From the NCBI GenBank assembly GCA_018340805.1, contig JACMZG010001914.1, positions 22,470,826 through 22,534,825 of the forward strand: 64,000 bases of DNA, read 5' to 3'. A program made the translations under genes and the position numbers. The notes below the pieces were generated by a model. That model searched no databases, was not told the origin of the DNA, and saw only the letters and a list, made by a program, of their open reading frames with translations. Of this stretch, positions 1-13,454 are shown one piece after another (positions within the stretch are counted from its first letter, which is position 1; each line of letters starts with the position of its first letter). The stretch comes from Microvelia longipes (lineage: Eukaryota > Arthropoda > Insecta > Hemiptera > Veliidae).

Positions 1-662
1 ACCCTAGATAGTGTTTTTAATGGTTATTGGATTTTATAATTAAATAAAATTATGAGGATACGAAGCTTGCTGTAAAATAAGAAGATATTCTGAATAGGTC
101 GTTATATTTATAGGTTTTTAGGTATTATGCCATCCTAGTAGAAGAAAATATACTTGACTATTACGTATTTACTTAACTAATAGAGTAAAAATAGAGAAAA
201 TTGATTCAAAATTGATAATACGTATTTTATGATATCGGATATCAAGTATTTATTGAATTTTGCAAACATTCAAACGATTGATTATTTAACTTTATTAGGT
301 GGGCAAAAAATTTAAATATTTCAGTATAAGGTTTCCATCAAAATTCATTATCATTAGAAAATCACGAAAAAATGAAATAGTAATGAGAGGAAATAACTAT
401 TAAAAGTACAGAGTAAAGAAGTAATAACTTATACATTACTTTGCAAATTCAAGTAGATTGATACTGATTATCAAATGACCAATTCGATCCTCCACAAAAC
501 ATGTTTTTGTAGAGACGTGTTGGTGTTGTACTCTAACTAATGCATTTCTTGTGTTAGAATTATCCACCAGCGTATTCGCAAAAATGCTTTTGCGAGTTTA
601 CATTTGAAAAAGACGCTTCCTATGAGTTTCATAGGATGACGGATGTGAAGAGGGGAAAGAGA
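1..662. other. AT-rich stretch without gene
   Basis: No open frame longer than 60 codons, no RNA gene and no repeat structure that I can support. It is ordinary AT-rich intergenic or intronic sequence. Confidence 0.6.
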
Positions 663-664
663 TA

Positions 665-726
<62 letters not shown>
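663..726. repeat. (TA)n microsatellite
   Basis: Interrupted (TA)n tract with single-base phase shifts. Open frames over it encode only Tyr-Ile repeats and are not genes. Confidence 0.95.
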
Positions 727-729
<3 letters not shown>

Positions 730-769
730 ATTAAATAAAAAGAAAATAAAAAATAAAAATAATAAAATA

Positions 770-875
770 AATAACTTGCTTCGTGTTCCACCTTGGTGGG
801 CCTATTATCCCAAACAGTACATCCCAAAGGGGCCACGCCATAAGAAGCGGCCCTTTTAGGCGGGGTAGCCGCGAA
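770..875. other. GC-rich pocket, possible decayed SINE fragment
   Basis: About 100 bases with much higher GC than the surroundings. On the minus strand one part (GCCCACC..AGGTGG) resembles the 3' body of the SINE family seen at 44.4 kb. The match is short, so this may equally be an unrelated remnant. Confidence 0.25.
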
Positions 876-989
876 TTGGTACACATATTATAATAATAAT
901 AAAAATTTAAAATACATATTATAATAAGTAGAAATTGAACAAAAAACAACCAATATACAAGGGACTTGTTTGAGACTTGAGTGACCATA

Positions 990-2640
990 CCACCAGCGGC
1001 CGAATTCGCTTATTTGTATATTTTACCATGTTAAGTTTATGCTATACATTTCATTTTTTAAGCCGAGTCAATAGTTTTAAAAATAAGAACCTGGCAGTTT
1101 TACCTGAAAAGAAAAATCAAGCAATACCTTAAGTACTTCATTTTAATTGACCTACCCGCATTACCGCTAAACGGGACAGATTCCACAGCACGACTAATAC
1201 TTAACAATCCGACACTGTATAATTTCACTGTCAATTTTTCAATGAAAAAAGTTTCCTATTTACTCGGAACAGCATTAGCGGAGTGTACTATTAAAACGTC
1301 AAAATAAATAAGATAGACCCGTCGAGTTTTCAAGTATGTACTTAAGACTTCTATTTAGTTTAGTTTTAAGTACCAGTATAGAGCCTACATTACTCCACAG
1401 ATAAAAGGTTAAATTGTCTCACATTTAAAACTTAATAATTATCCTTTAATTTTAACTTGAAATGACTTTGTCAAGTTTAAGAGAGCTATTAAAGTTAGTG
1501 AGATTATCATTAATTTCTTTTATGGATGTAATAAATTGTAAAAACGTTTATTATTATGTGAAAGATTTTTAAGGGTAGTGTACGTAATATTAAAAATCTT
1601 TGATGGTAGTTTTAGGGTAAAAACTATTCCGCAGGTTAGGGTTTAAAGCATCTTTGTTTTGGAAAACTGTAGTTATGTAACGAAAACGTAAATTCTGTAG
1701 ACCAAGATCCTTAATGCTCTGCCGCTGATAAAGGGAAATGCAGTTTATTTTCCCTTACTTTAATTAAATCTTCAAACATTTCTTTTTGAAAGTGATATTC
1801 AACTTTAATTCATGTTTCCACAGTTTTTTTACAGGAGCTCTTTTCCTTTTTATTTTACCTTTCAATAAAAATTAATTTTTTATTCATGGAATAAGTGAGT
1901 CAAACTAAGATTTTAATGTTTAATTATTGAACAAAGAGCCGTGGAAAAGTGTATATGAAAGAAAACGAAAAAAAGAGTAAATTTTAAATGAAGTCGAGAG
2001 TTTTTTTTTTTGATTTTGGATTTTTTCATTAGCTTAAGGTTTAGGGTAAACGAAGGTTTTTTGTTGTCTTTAGGGGTTAGGAGTTTTAAGGAACCCCTTC
2101 TTTAAAAGGGTTCCTTGGGGGTTGTTTCTTTTATGAAGATTTTTGGGTTTCTTTTTTCCCTTATTTTATGTTTGGTGATTTTATTCGTGAAATTTATGTT
2201 TAATTTAAAATGAACTATTTCTATAGGAGTTTAAACACGATTATTTTGTTCGCATTCTTTCAGTTTTTGTACTTAAGGTTTCCCCTTGCCTTAGTGGGAG
2301 TTAAAAATTAAAATACCACTCGGTTGGGACTTATTAAAATTAATATATCTTTTGTTGAACCCCGCATAAGGACTTCATATTAGCTTTTAAGGTACTTCTT
2401 ATTTTTTTTATTTATTCTAAATACCAAAATTGAGGTATGGGGTATTTAATTACAATATAAAAGTGTACTTAAAAAGAACTCGAAGAGAACCTTGGTTTAA
2501 TATGAAAAAATTTACTTGTCGAACAGTAGATAATCCTGTTTTATCCTCGCATTGCTTTCTTAAATAACCTGTAGACTAACTCTATTTAACCATCATAATT
2601 CTAAACTTTTTGTATTTAGCACAATGTTTATCGTCAATTT
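990..2640. other. AT-rich stretch without gene
   Basis: No frame worth calling. The only structure is a small hairpin near 2092-2116 (GGAACCC paired with GGGTTCC) inside a G/T-rich stretch. Confidence 0.55.
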
Positions 2641-2655
2641 TTTGAATTTGTTATA

Positions 2656-2667
2656 ATTTATATATAT

Positions 2668-2744
<77 letters not shown>

Positions 2745-2830
2745 ATTATATTTATATATATTATATTATATATTATATATATATATATATATTATTTATT
2801 TATATATAAATATTATATTGTATATTTTAT
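2656..2830. repeat. (TA)n microsatellite, compound
   Basis: Long TA tract broken by TATTATA phase shifts that decays into AT-only sequence at its right edge. Confidence 0.93.
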
Positions 2831-4530
2831 ATTTCTATAAAATATAATTAGTTTTACAGAAATAAATTACTCTACCTCGTTATCTAAGAGTTATCTTGTC
2901 TGCTAGGCCTAAATACACTAAACAATATTAGACTATAAATCCCGACTATAAAACGATAGTTAGCTCTTGATTTATAAAAATACATATAAACATGATTTGT
3001 ATTGTAACTTATTTTTTATACCTGCTATTAAAAAAATAAAACGTGTGACAGCTCTAGATTAATAAGGGCTAAAATAAAGGCTTATATAAAATACACCGTT
3101 CTATATATAAATTAATTAATTAATTTTATTTGCACTAAATCCCATTGTTTATTGCTGTAATACTTGTGTGGTCTGGTATAAATTGAAAATTATGGCTTAT
3201 AAAAAGAATTTGGCTGACGTTTAGTCTGATAATTTGCTTGATAGAATTATAATTTGGCTGGTCTTGAAGTCTAAGAGTAGTTTGGCTGTGATTTCATTAT
3301 GTTAAATTATTTTAAACAGTCTCATTAAATTTTAATGCTTTTATTGTACTTTTGCGGTTTAATGCGTTTGTCCTTTTTTTTATGACTTTTTGTCTTAAAG
3401 ATGTTCTATATATATTTATTTTAAATTCATCAATCATTTTTATTCTTCTTTTTTTCTTTATTATTTTGTTTTAATTTAGTTCTTTTAGTTTAGTGATTTA
3501 TATTATTATAAAAGTATTGTACGAACTAATGAAAATTCGTTTACTATATTTATTTAATATATAATTGCCACAACTTCGGCTGATTAGTCTTTAAAAATAA
3601 AAAAAAAACATGTTTAATTTTATTGTCTAATAAATGGCTATTCTATTCTATTAAAAATTACTTTTAATATGGTACCGTTATTACCGCTTAGGATAAATCC
3701 TATAAGGCTTCAGTCCCAACCTTTTTTGTTAACTATAGATTATAATGCGTCACCCAGGTAAACTTTAAAGTTTTAGCTTATTGTCATTAATGATGAATTA
3801 TCTAACTACAAAAGAAATGTCAAGCAACATAACAAATAGCAATATAATGCAAAGAAAAGCATGTGCTAGAAAAAAGTACAACAGTTTGCGGCACAAATAA
3901 TTTTTGTTCTACATTTTTTTTCCTAACTATTGATATTTCAAATAATTCCCTCTTTAATACTCAAACTTGTATAGTAGTACTAAATTATGTTATTCCTTAA
4001 TAATCATAATAAAAAGTTTTTACGAGATTTACCAGAAAAAAATGTTGGTTTACCAGATTACAATAAGTGTTCATTGTTCGATTGTAACATCTCTGAAATA
4101 GCTTACTTCCTCAAACTTTAAATAATGTATAAGTAATATTGCGTTATTTTGTTGACAGTATGAGTCAATTAATTGCTTTTATTTTTTGGAGGGCGAAACT
4201 CGAATATGGATTAAGTTACTCATTTTCCGTCAGAATGTGTAATCTGCGTAAAAACTTTTGTTTAGAAGATGCCTTAAGATGAATAAGGTTCATTACTTAT
4301 CAATGGCGCTAATTGTTCTTTGTCTTTTAGTGCTACAATCCCTTCTACAGTTGATTGGTTAGGAGCTATATGACAATTTCCAAGTCTGGATTTTTCATTT
4401 TAAACTAAGTTGATTCATTTTGTCTTGTTTTAGTGAGTTTCCAATGATAAATAAGCTTATGAGGTTTGATTTATGGAGAGGGAGGTGAAAATGGTTTTCA
4501 TGAAGGTGGGCTTACTGGTCAAGAACACAC
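2831..4530. other. AT-rich stretch without gene
   Basis: About 1.7 kb with no supported gene or repeat; scattered homopolymer runs only. Confidence 0.55.
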
Positions 4531-4536
4531 ACACAG

Positions 4537-4766
<230 letters not shown>

Positions 4767-4768
<2 letters not shown>

Positions 4769-5935
4769 GTGTTTCATATAAAGTGTCCACCAGAAAAGGA
4801 GGTGATAGTACTCCTCAAAAGGAACAAAAAATGTCCTATAATATAAACCCCGATCTCCAACCGTTTTCATTTCATGATGTCATGACCTCACATCATGAAA
4901 TTGTTAATAGGGATTTAACTATTCAAGCTAGAAAGGCGAAATCAGTATCATTAGAAAGCTGAGTAAATTTCCTAAGGACAAACTACTAACTATGTCAAAT
5001 ATTTTGGAACTACTGCCCAAAATTTTGCATGAAACATGATTTTTTTTTAAAATGAATTTTATGGAATTTTTGTAGTAGGGCATTAGAATAAGTAAGAGAT
5101 GAGCAAAAGTTCAGCCAAGAACGGAAAAAACTTCTCTTATGATTGCCCTTTTAAGAAAAGTTAAATAATTTTATACATTCAATAGTCAAAATTTAAGCCA
5201 TTCTTCCTAGAAGTTGGAAAAACTGATATTTTTTGGCATTTTTGCATATGTCTACAATGTTAATTACATGGTACATAAAATAATTAAAAAATCTCTAAAG
5301 CAAGGGAAAAGAGTGGTTTAGAGAAAAATGTGTAAGAATAAATAGGTTTATTTTACCTTCTAGAGTCTAAAAATCGTATTATTAAATTATTTTCGAAAAT
5401 AAAAAATTTTGTTAAAATAACACATTATTTTCACTTATATACGACAAAAATGATCAGTTTTTGCAACTTCTAGCAACAATAGCTTACATTTTGACTATTG
5501 AATGTATGAAAATATTTACATTTTCTTAACGGGCAGTCATAAGAGAAGTTTTTTCCGTTCTTGCTGAACTTTTGCTCATCTCTTACTTCCTCTAATGCCC
5601 TACTACAAAAATTCCATAAAATTCATTTTTTTTAAAAAATCATGTTCATGCAAAATTTTGGCAGTAGTTCCAAAATATTTGACATAGTTAGTAGCTTGTC
5701 CTTTAGGAAATTTACTTAGCTTTCTAATGATACCAATTTCGCTTTTCTAGCTTGAATAGTTAAATCCCTATTAACAATTTTATGATGTGAGGTCAAATAT
5801 TTTTTTTAAAATATTAAATTTGACCTTGTGGGAAAACGGTTGGAGATCGGGTTTATATTATAGGACATTTTTTGTTCCTTTTGAGGAGTACTATCACCTC
5901 CTTTTCTGGTGACACTTTATATGAAACACCCTGTA
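4767..5935. mobile_element. Foldback/MITE-like element with long terminal inverted repeats
   Basis: The left end begins CAGGTGTTTCATATAAAGTG and the right end is its reverse complement, reading CACTTTATATGAAACACCCTG. The two arms pair over roughly 480 bases each, leaving only a short centre near 5300-5400. There is no internal coding capacity. Both flanks are (TA)n, so the target was TA or a TA microsatellite. That fits Tc1/mariner-like MITEs but also any element favouring such tracts, so the superfamily is not resolved. The left terminus lacks one G of the CAGGGTG seen at the right terminus. Confidence 0.8.
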
Positions 5936-5950
5936 TATATAATATATATA

Positions 5951-6015
<65 letters not shown>

Positions 6016-6025
6016 ATATATATAT

Positions 6026-6056
<31 letters not shown>

Positions 6057-6098
6057 CATAAATAAAATATATATATATATAATATATATATAATATAT

Positions 6099-6177
<79 letters not shown>
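5936..6177. repeat. (TA)n microsatellite
   Basis: Right-flanking TA tract of the foldback element, about 240 bases, with TAATATA interruptions. Confidence 0.95.
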
Positions 6178-6179
<2 letters not shown>

Positions 6180-6269
6180 GCTCTTTCATGAGCAAAAAAA
6201 TATAAAAATGCCTAAAATAGACAATTATGATAATATCTTAGTTTTGGTTTTTTAGTTTAAAATTTAGCC

Positions 6270-6546
6270 TAAAATGCTTAATTTGAAATAAAAGTAATGT
6301 CCATTAAGAAAACAAAAGATAAAAACAAATGTTCTTAAAGTGATTATAAGTGTTTACTTTTCCTCGCCTAATACAGTAGGTATAAGGAAAAGTATTGTGT
6401 ATGGGTGATACACATTAATTTTCCTTATACCTACTGTATTAGGCGAGGAAGAGTAGAAACTTATAATCAGTTTAAAATTGAGAACATTTGTTTTTATCTT
6501 TTGTTTTTTTAATGGACATTACTTCTATTTCAAATTAAGCATTTTT
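6270..6546. repeat. 277-bp palindromic (hairpin) element
   Basis: The sequence from AAAATGCTTAATTTGAAATA pairs with the reverse complement ending near 6546. Arms are about 125-130 bases, and the centre (about 6395-6415) carries a short GTGTAT/ATACAC loop. Identity between arms is high, with a few mismatches. No coding content. It behaves like a MITE or a hairpin-forming repeat. Confidence 0.85.
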
Positions 6547-6549
6547 GAC

Positions 6550-7735
6550 CTTCACTTGTCCTATCCTTATTAATACACACTTCTAAATACATACTTAACC
6601 AATAATTAAGGCTAGAACTTGATTTATGCCATGTTCAGAGCCATTTACATAAGATTTGATATCTATTAAGGCATAATACTTGAAAAGAACCTTCTATTTT
6701 TAAATTTTCAATCAAAGCTAAATTTTTTGATAATGGAAAAATTTATAAATATAGTTTAGTTGTTAAAATTCAAATTTCTTACATCACATTTGTAGGAATT
6801 AATGATTAATTCTCAAATATAAATTTTCTTTATATTTTTTTATTTTTGAGACGATTTTTCTTTGTAAAATCTTAAGTGGTTTTCTATCATTTATTCAATA
6901 GAAAATATTTTGTGAATACTGACAAACCATAAAGTTCTTGTATAAACAAGGATAAAATCTGTATTTGATTTCAATTATTAATTCGTGAATTGAAACGCTG
7001 TTACAGAAGATAAATGAAAACTTGTTGGAAATTTAAAATAAATATTGTGAAATCTATTAGAAAATCCCCGAAGGAAATAGATTTTGGTGTTTATAAGAGT
7101 TGATATTTTGATAATATTGATACAAGTAGAGGTTTTATCTTGAGTTTGTGTCAATACAGACATCGAGTTCAGGACAAAGAGATGGAGAACACCTCGGGAT
7201 TGATGTTTTGCTAGCGGTGGAGTGGAACAAGATTTTCTGGAGGAGTTTTAACGCTCGGATAAATCTTTTTCTTGTCTCATTTATATTTTAGTCTTCGTTA
7301 TTTTGTGAGTTTAATAAGTTACTTTCAATATTGGTTATAACTTTTATCTAAGATTTCCGAAATCTCGACTTAATAGTAACCTTGTTCTGACTTAATGGTA
7401 ACATTGTTCTGTCTTCTGGTTGTTAAACTAAGATTTATCGGCACATGTGTGGTAAAGAAATTATTATTATTAATTATAGTAATTTTAATATGTTGATAAT
7501 AAAGAACAACAAATATTACTTGAATTATCCTAGACAAAATTTAATACCCACAAACTTTTTCATCGTTTGAATTATCCCACGGCAAAAACAACATAGTTAT
7601 CTTTGCAAGTCTAGAACGCCACATAACTAGACTTCAGGCTTTTTTAAGTTGAAGTTGCTTCCTAGATGCTCTAGATTATAAATATCTCTAGAAAAAACGA
7701 CTTCTTTTAAAAAGGAGGTAAGCGAAAGACATATA
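6550..7735. other. AT-rich stretch without gene
   Basis: One 61-codon minus-strand frame (6978-7163) lies here but shows no recognisable domain or composition bias. I see nothing else. Confidence 0.5.
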
Positions 7736-7739
7736 AAAA

Positions 7740-8185
7740 TATGCCTAATTCTAAACCAAATAAGAAACATCCAAGTGGTTTTAACACAAATATTCAAGGC
7801 ACTTCTTGGTTCTAATCATAATATTCAAGACATTTCTCGGTTTTGAACTAAAAAAAAATTTCAAAGGCACCTCATGGTTTAAATCCTAGTATCAATTATC
7901 CAAGGGACCTCTTAGTTCTGAGCCACATACCTAATATGCAAGGTATCGCTTGGTTCTAAAGCAAATAACAAATATCATAGGCACCTTTTAGTTTTAAACT
8001 AAGTAGCGAATATCTAAGTTACCTATCGGTTCTAAACCAAATATCATATTTTTAATCTCTTGGTTCTAAAGCAAATATAAATTATCGAAGGCACCTCTTG
8101 ATTTAAACCAAATACGAAATATCTAAGGCACCTTTCGGTTTTTCAACCAATTATCAAACACCCAAGGCATCTCTACTGTTCTAAA
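7740..8185. repeat. Decayed tandem repeat, ~40-45-bp unit
   Basis: About ten diverged copies of a unit with the core CAAGGCACCTCTTGGTTCTAA followed by an ACCAAATA(T)C-like block. Copies differ strongly and the spacing drifts, indicating an old minisatellite. Confidence 0.8.
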
Positions 8186-8189
8186 AGAA

Positions 8190-9050
8190 CTCGAGTTAGA
8201 TAATCCTAACTATTTAGAACTCTGTATTATTCGTAGTTCCTATAAAATTAAAATAGGATTTGAATGTTTTCCAAGTGTCGCCTTAGATATGTGGTGCTTT
8301 TCTAGGAAACAAAGATAATTCCATTTTGGTGGTTGCTAAATAAATTATCTTTTCAATAATCTATAATAAATAAATAATCTTTCAAATAAATAATATTTTC
8401 ATTTACCTGTCACACTAGTGGCTACTTTATCAATTAAATAACAATACACTTATGTTTTTATTTAATTTACTGAGTGGTTCAAACATTCTATAATTTTTCC
8501 ATTTCTTATGCGTCTTTCTTTTTAGTGCTTTATTATTTATTTATATTCTTAATGCGTTTGTTTGTTTAAAATTTTCGCTATACTTTTAATTTATTTTTCA
8601 ATTCATACAAGAAAACCTTATAATAGTAATTCATTCCAAAATACAAACAATTATGTCAACGTGTTGTAAATCAGAATTAGATGATTATTTAGCGACAAAC
8701 AAGAATAATGTGTTCATTCAAACGTATTTTTAAGCTTCTATTGTGTTCCATTGATGCCTTTTCAGCTTTTCGTTAATTTGATGCATATTTCGCTCCTTTG
8801 TGTTGTTCTAATTTTTTAAATTTTACGCCTTTCTTAAATCATAAATAAGAGTTGAAAAAAAAGGAAACAATATATATTTCTTAAAAAAAGTGCAGTAATA
8901 ATTTTAAAAAGAAAAATAATAAATTTAGAGTGTGAATTTTGAGACATTGCTTCAGAGATTTTATTAAATAAAAGAATTCATAAATAATTTTAAATCATAA
9001 CATAATTTTGTCTGCCTAGTGCCGTAATAACTTAATAATGCCGTAAAACT
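8190..9050. other. AT-rich stretch without gene
   Basis: No supported feature. Confidence 0.5.
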
Positions 9051-9052
9051 CA

Positions 9053-9225
9053 CTTTCGGCAAAGGAGGTTTAGAGTTCACAGCCTGGGCCATGCTCTCAG
9101 TTTATAGGAATAGTTTATAGGAAATAAAAAAAGTTTCCTAAAGTTTAGTTAATACTTAGAGCTTAGTATATGCAACCCACCTAAGGTAGTTCTCGCTGGG
9201 TGAATTCCCTGAAAAAGGCATTGGA
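9053..9225 (+). mobile_element. tRNA-derived SINE, 5'-truncated copy
   Basis: Plus-strand copy of the family seen in reverse at 13.5, 17.5 and 44.4 kb. It keeps the end of the tRNA-like head (GGAGGTTTAGAGTTCACAGC, a diverged B box), then the body with CTCAGTTTATA and AAAAAGTTTCC, and the ACCTAAGGTAGTTCTCGCTG segment before the family's GGGTGAAT..CCCTGA end. The A box side is missing. Confidence 0.7.
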
Positions 9226-9559
9226 ACAGGCATTTATTTTTCCAATCTAAGTGTACAAAATAATTTTGCTTATTTATCCTGTTATTAGAGTGTAATTGCT
9301 AAAAATACACTTACTCTTTTCCATAAAATATTAAAATTTGAGAATCCTATAAATTTACCTTTTAAGTATGGATGGATGTGTCTCCACTTTTCTTGTAAAC
9401 TCTTCAGTCCTAACTGATTGCTTTGCATATTGGCACAAAATCATATCAGAGGAAAACGTATTAGACTTTTGGACAAAGCCGATATGGCCTTTTAAAATGG
9501 CAATAATTTCGTATATCGATAAAAAAATAAAGAAAAAGAAGACTAAAACAAGAAATTTT

Positions 9560-9630
9560 TTATAAAAATTGGTGGTTTTATAAAAATTTTATAAAATTTT
9601 TTTAAAAATTTTTATAAAATTGGTGGTACC
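9560..9630. repeat. Inverted A/T-rich short repeat
   Basis: TTTATAAAAATTTTATAAAA-type sequence flanked on both sides by ATTGGTGGT. Low-complexity, and it may be a small fold-back. Confidence 0.5.
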
Positions 9631-9842
9631 TAAAAGAGTGTGGGTCCAACTAAATCTCAACTGCGTAGGGCATGTCTTTAATTTATTTAAACATATGTCG
9701 TTTATATTGGACAAAAGATTCAATTGGACAAATTTATTTTTTTTAATCATCTTTATTTCACCAAATTTTACAATTAATATACTACATTACAATAATTACC
9801 TAATTTAAAAGTTGCTTTAATTGGATTATAATGGTTGTATTT

Positions 9843-9950
9843 ATCGCAAGTTGAAGAAGCAATAGAAGAATTAGATACCGTCGATACTTGCTGTTACTGT
9901 CAACAGCATTCTTCAATGATTCTGATTCTTCAATGACTTGTATTTGACAT
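9843..9950. repeat. Fragment of palindromic repeat family P (copy 1)
   Basis: Contains CGCAAGTTGAAGAAGCAAT, GAAGAATTAGATACCG and CGATACTTGCTGTT, the same modules as the palindromic cluster at 23.7-24.2 kb. It then degenerates into repeated ATTCTTCAATGA. The copy is partial. Confidence 0.7.
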
Positions 9951-9979
9951 TACAAATATAGTACTATAAAAACTATAAT

Positions 9980-12200
9980 GTTACCATTGTTAATTAGAAA
10001 TGAGAGTTAGTACCAAAAACCATTATTGACCATTAGACCAATAACCTATCAGCCTTATTTAAACTAATTTTGTTATCAATAGACATAAGAACATTTAACA
10101 CAAAAATTATTTTATAAAGTCATCAATAACGTTCCAGGCCGAAATATATGTTTTTTGTCTATGCCCTTCCACTTTTCTTTTAGATTCGCCCCGCAGAATC
10201 TTATATTATTGTTTACAATTATATAATGTATATAATTGTTTACAATTATATAATTGTTTACAATTAGTTAATATTATTGTTTACAAGTTTCGTTGGCTCT
10301 AATCTTTACCACCTATTGTTCTCTGTAACTTATTATTGCATAACGTATTGTTTCTACTCCTCAGCTTTACTTCGTAACCATTCGTCACTTGCCTTGTAGC
10401 TTTTTAATAAATTATTCTTTTCAAGATCTTTTTTATGCTAGACAAGTCGTTAAATCGTTTGCTGCTATTAATAACAAACGGATTTATGTTGTTTTTTTTA
10501 TTTTGTTATTTTTTGTTTCTTGTAGCGTTATTTTTTTTATTGGCTCTTTTATTTTTTTTTATAAATTCTTTATTTTGTTTTTGTTAAGTTTTTGTTGATT
10601 TATAGTTTATCTTGGTCTATTTACGTTAATTTATATAATTCTTTTCTGGTCTATTTCAGTTTTTATTGTGTTAATTAATTTATTGCTTATTAAAAAGGGT
10701 AAACATTGTATCATAGGCTATAAATATTATTTAATTGTTTAAAGACGAATCAAATAAAAAGTTATGACATTAAAAAAACAAATTAATAATTCATGTATAG
10801 ATGTTTATTTTTATAACAAGAAATTCATCTTAGACTTACTTAATTGTTAAACCATCTTACTGGCAATCAAAAGGGCATGGGTTCAATGCTGAGCTAAAGA
10901 TGAAATTTTTATCGTTTTTTTATTTAATACATCATGTTTTATGATACTCAATAAGATGTAGAAATAATTATTTGTACTATTAGATAACCGATTGATATAA
11001 TATCTATTAATCATGTGCTTCATTCTTCGTCGTTAACAAGGCTACATTTTTTGTAAAACTAACTTAAAAAAATGTCTATTATTAATACTTCTAAATATCC
11101 TGTATACGAATAACCAAATTGAGTGACCTTTTAATACCGGGCGGTGCCTTTCAAATGCACTAATGTTCAAATATATAAAAAGTAAAATAATGATCATAGA
11201 CTTTCAATACTGGTCTTGTAAGTCTTAATAATTATTCATTATTTTTTTTTGTAACTTTTTATCCAGTAATTTAGTCAACACTTTTGTTAACTTTAAAATG
11301 TCCAACAAAATTATACTTTTATAATACTTACATTTCATGCAACATTTTTTGCGTGATTTTCTGATTATATTTTACTCTGAAATTGTGTATGTAGAACTCG
11401 GTTAAAAACACCAGATTTTATTGTCTAATGTCTTTAGTTCTTAAACATTTTTGATAAAACGTCTCATATAATTTTATGCGTTCATTTAATATTTTTAAGT
11501 AAGAAAAAGTGGTTACTTATTTATCACTTTTGGTAATAAGAACAAAAAGTATCAGTATATTTTAATTTCAGGAGTCAATCAAATAGGGGTTATGGATCAT
11601 TATCAAAAGTCTTCCATTGTTTTTAAGTATTTCCTATAGTACTCTTTAAAACTTATATAATAAGACCAAATTCTAGTGCATTATTTGATGCACTAAATAA
11701 TTTTTCTAGTACTCTATCTAGTCATCTATGGGTACGACACAAATATAATCACAGGCAATATCTTAATTATTTTTTTTAAACTTCACAAGTTTAAAAAGAG
11801 AGAAAGTAATTTTTGTAAAACAAGGAAAATTGAAATAATATTTTGTCAAATTATTACTACACCTAATTATTTTCTATTTTAAATTACTACCTTCATTTCG
11901 CGACCAAGGGAGAGTTGAAATTTAATTAACTTTCGTTAGTCCTAAGTGTTTTTACCATAAATGAGAATTTGTAATTTACTTACACATATATTACAGGTAG
12001 AAAGGTTGTCTAATACACTCGGAAAATTAACCAATTTGAAAACCTGACTGTTCTTGTTAGTTGCTAAAAGGGAAATTTCGGTCGACTCGAAACGAACAGT
12101 GAAAAGGGTTTCTGTTTCAATTTGAACGGTTTTTAAAAACATTTGTGAGTATTTAAAGTAGAAAAAGGAGAGTTTTCAGGTTGATTAATTTCATCTAATT
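9980..12200. other. AT-rich stretch without gene
   Basis: No supported gene. It holds a short ATAATTGTTTACAATTAT tandem near 10208-10268 and a hairpin near 11674-11695 (TAGTGCAT paired with ATGCACTA). Confidence 0.5.
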
Positions 12201-12204
12201 ACTT

Positions 12205-12420
12205 TGAGTATCCTTCCCTCATCCTTATTTTTATTCCCTCTTCTTCTCAATTTATTTACTCCCTTTATCTTACTACTACATTTCCTGTATCCCATCCTTA
12301 AGTACTTTTTCTTGCTCTTTCTCTCTCCTGTTATCAAACTTTTCCTTCAAATATCCTTTCCCATCCCTTAACCTCATTTTCTCCAAAAATCCCCTCCCCT
12401 CTTTTTACCTCACCGTTTCA
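12205..12420 (+). other. Pyrimidine-rich tract
   Basis: About 215 bases strongly biased to C and T on the plus strand, with few G residues. It stands out from the symmetrical AT-rich surroundings. It could be a decayed CT-rich repeat, an intronic polypyrimidine region or a triplex-prone tract. Confidence 0.7.
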
Positions 12421-13018
12421 ATATATATCCCGGTTTTCCTGCATTTACTATTTACTTGACTACACCCGGAGTCTTCATTTAAATTTCCTTTCTACATAAT
12501 AATTTTCAAATTGCATTTAGTTTAATGTGAATATATCCCCTTTTAGAGTTATTTTAATAAATTGAAATTGTTCAGTATTCTTTGCTTGCTACCTCTTTAT
12601 TGACCAGTAATTCAAATGCTAAATTTTGATAAAGCTCCAAAAGATTTTATCTTTTGATTCTCCCTAGACAATACGCAACGAATCCTTTAATTTAATATGT
12701 CTGAAAACATTTCTATCAACGCTTTGGTCTAGCATAGTGTTCTCGTACTTGCGACATTGTGGATAGTTTAAGCTATGGTGATGACCTGAACTGCTTTAGT
12801 TTTGTTTACCATAAACTTTCCTAAAAGCAATTTTAGACCAAAAACATGTTACCAAAACTGTCGGAATATCTTTATGATTGCAAAATTGGTTAAAATAATT
12901 CATCTATAGTGAATTTGGTTTAAAAATAATCTAACATTACTAGAATACAATTTGATTACAAAAATTTGTACTGAGTCGAAATGAAATCTTCGTATCTATT
13001 TTGTTTTTCCCATCGATA

Positions 13019-13065
13019 AATCGATTATACGATAAATACCATGTAAAAATATCGTATAATCGATT
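13019..13065. repeat. Perfect 16-bp hairpin
   Basis: AATCGATTATACGATA at 13019-13034 pairs without mismatch with its reverse complement at 13050-13065 across a 15-base loop. No neighbouring gene explains it. Confidence 0.85.
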
Positions 13066-13454
13066 AAAATACCATTCTCAATTGCGACTTGATATGAGAG
13101 GTCTCGTTAAATCTTACAATTTGTCAAAAGCTTTGTATAATAGGTTTTACATAAATTTGGCCTTAGCTAACTAAATATTCAACCCTTTATAAACTCTTTT
13201 GTAAGATGTATCGGATGATCAATATTATTATCAATTATTAAGATAACGCTGATAGAATATCTGGCCTCATAGAATCAAAATTGGTTCATAGCCTTACCCA
13301 CCTCAACACACCAAGCAAAGTTTCATGTTGATATTTGCTTGTTCAGCATCCTTAATCATCATTGTTGTTCATCGTTGTTAATCATCAATCTTTAAGGCGT
13401 TTCTTTAGGTCTCACTTCAGTAGGTTTTACTACTTCTATTAAAAATTAAAAATA

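Noticed and set aside
998..1012. NotI/EcoRI-like linker sequence suggesting vector contamination
   Set aside because: GCGGCCGAATTC is a single chance-length match without any other vector sequence around it.
1995..2090. Telomere-like TTAGGG motifs
   Set aside because: Only scattered single occurrences (TTTAGGG, TTAGGAG) without a tandem array.
7740..8185. CRISPR array
   Set aside because: The repeats are diverged throughout with no constant repeat/variable spacer pattern, and the genome is eukaryotic.
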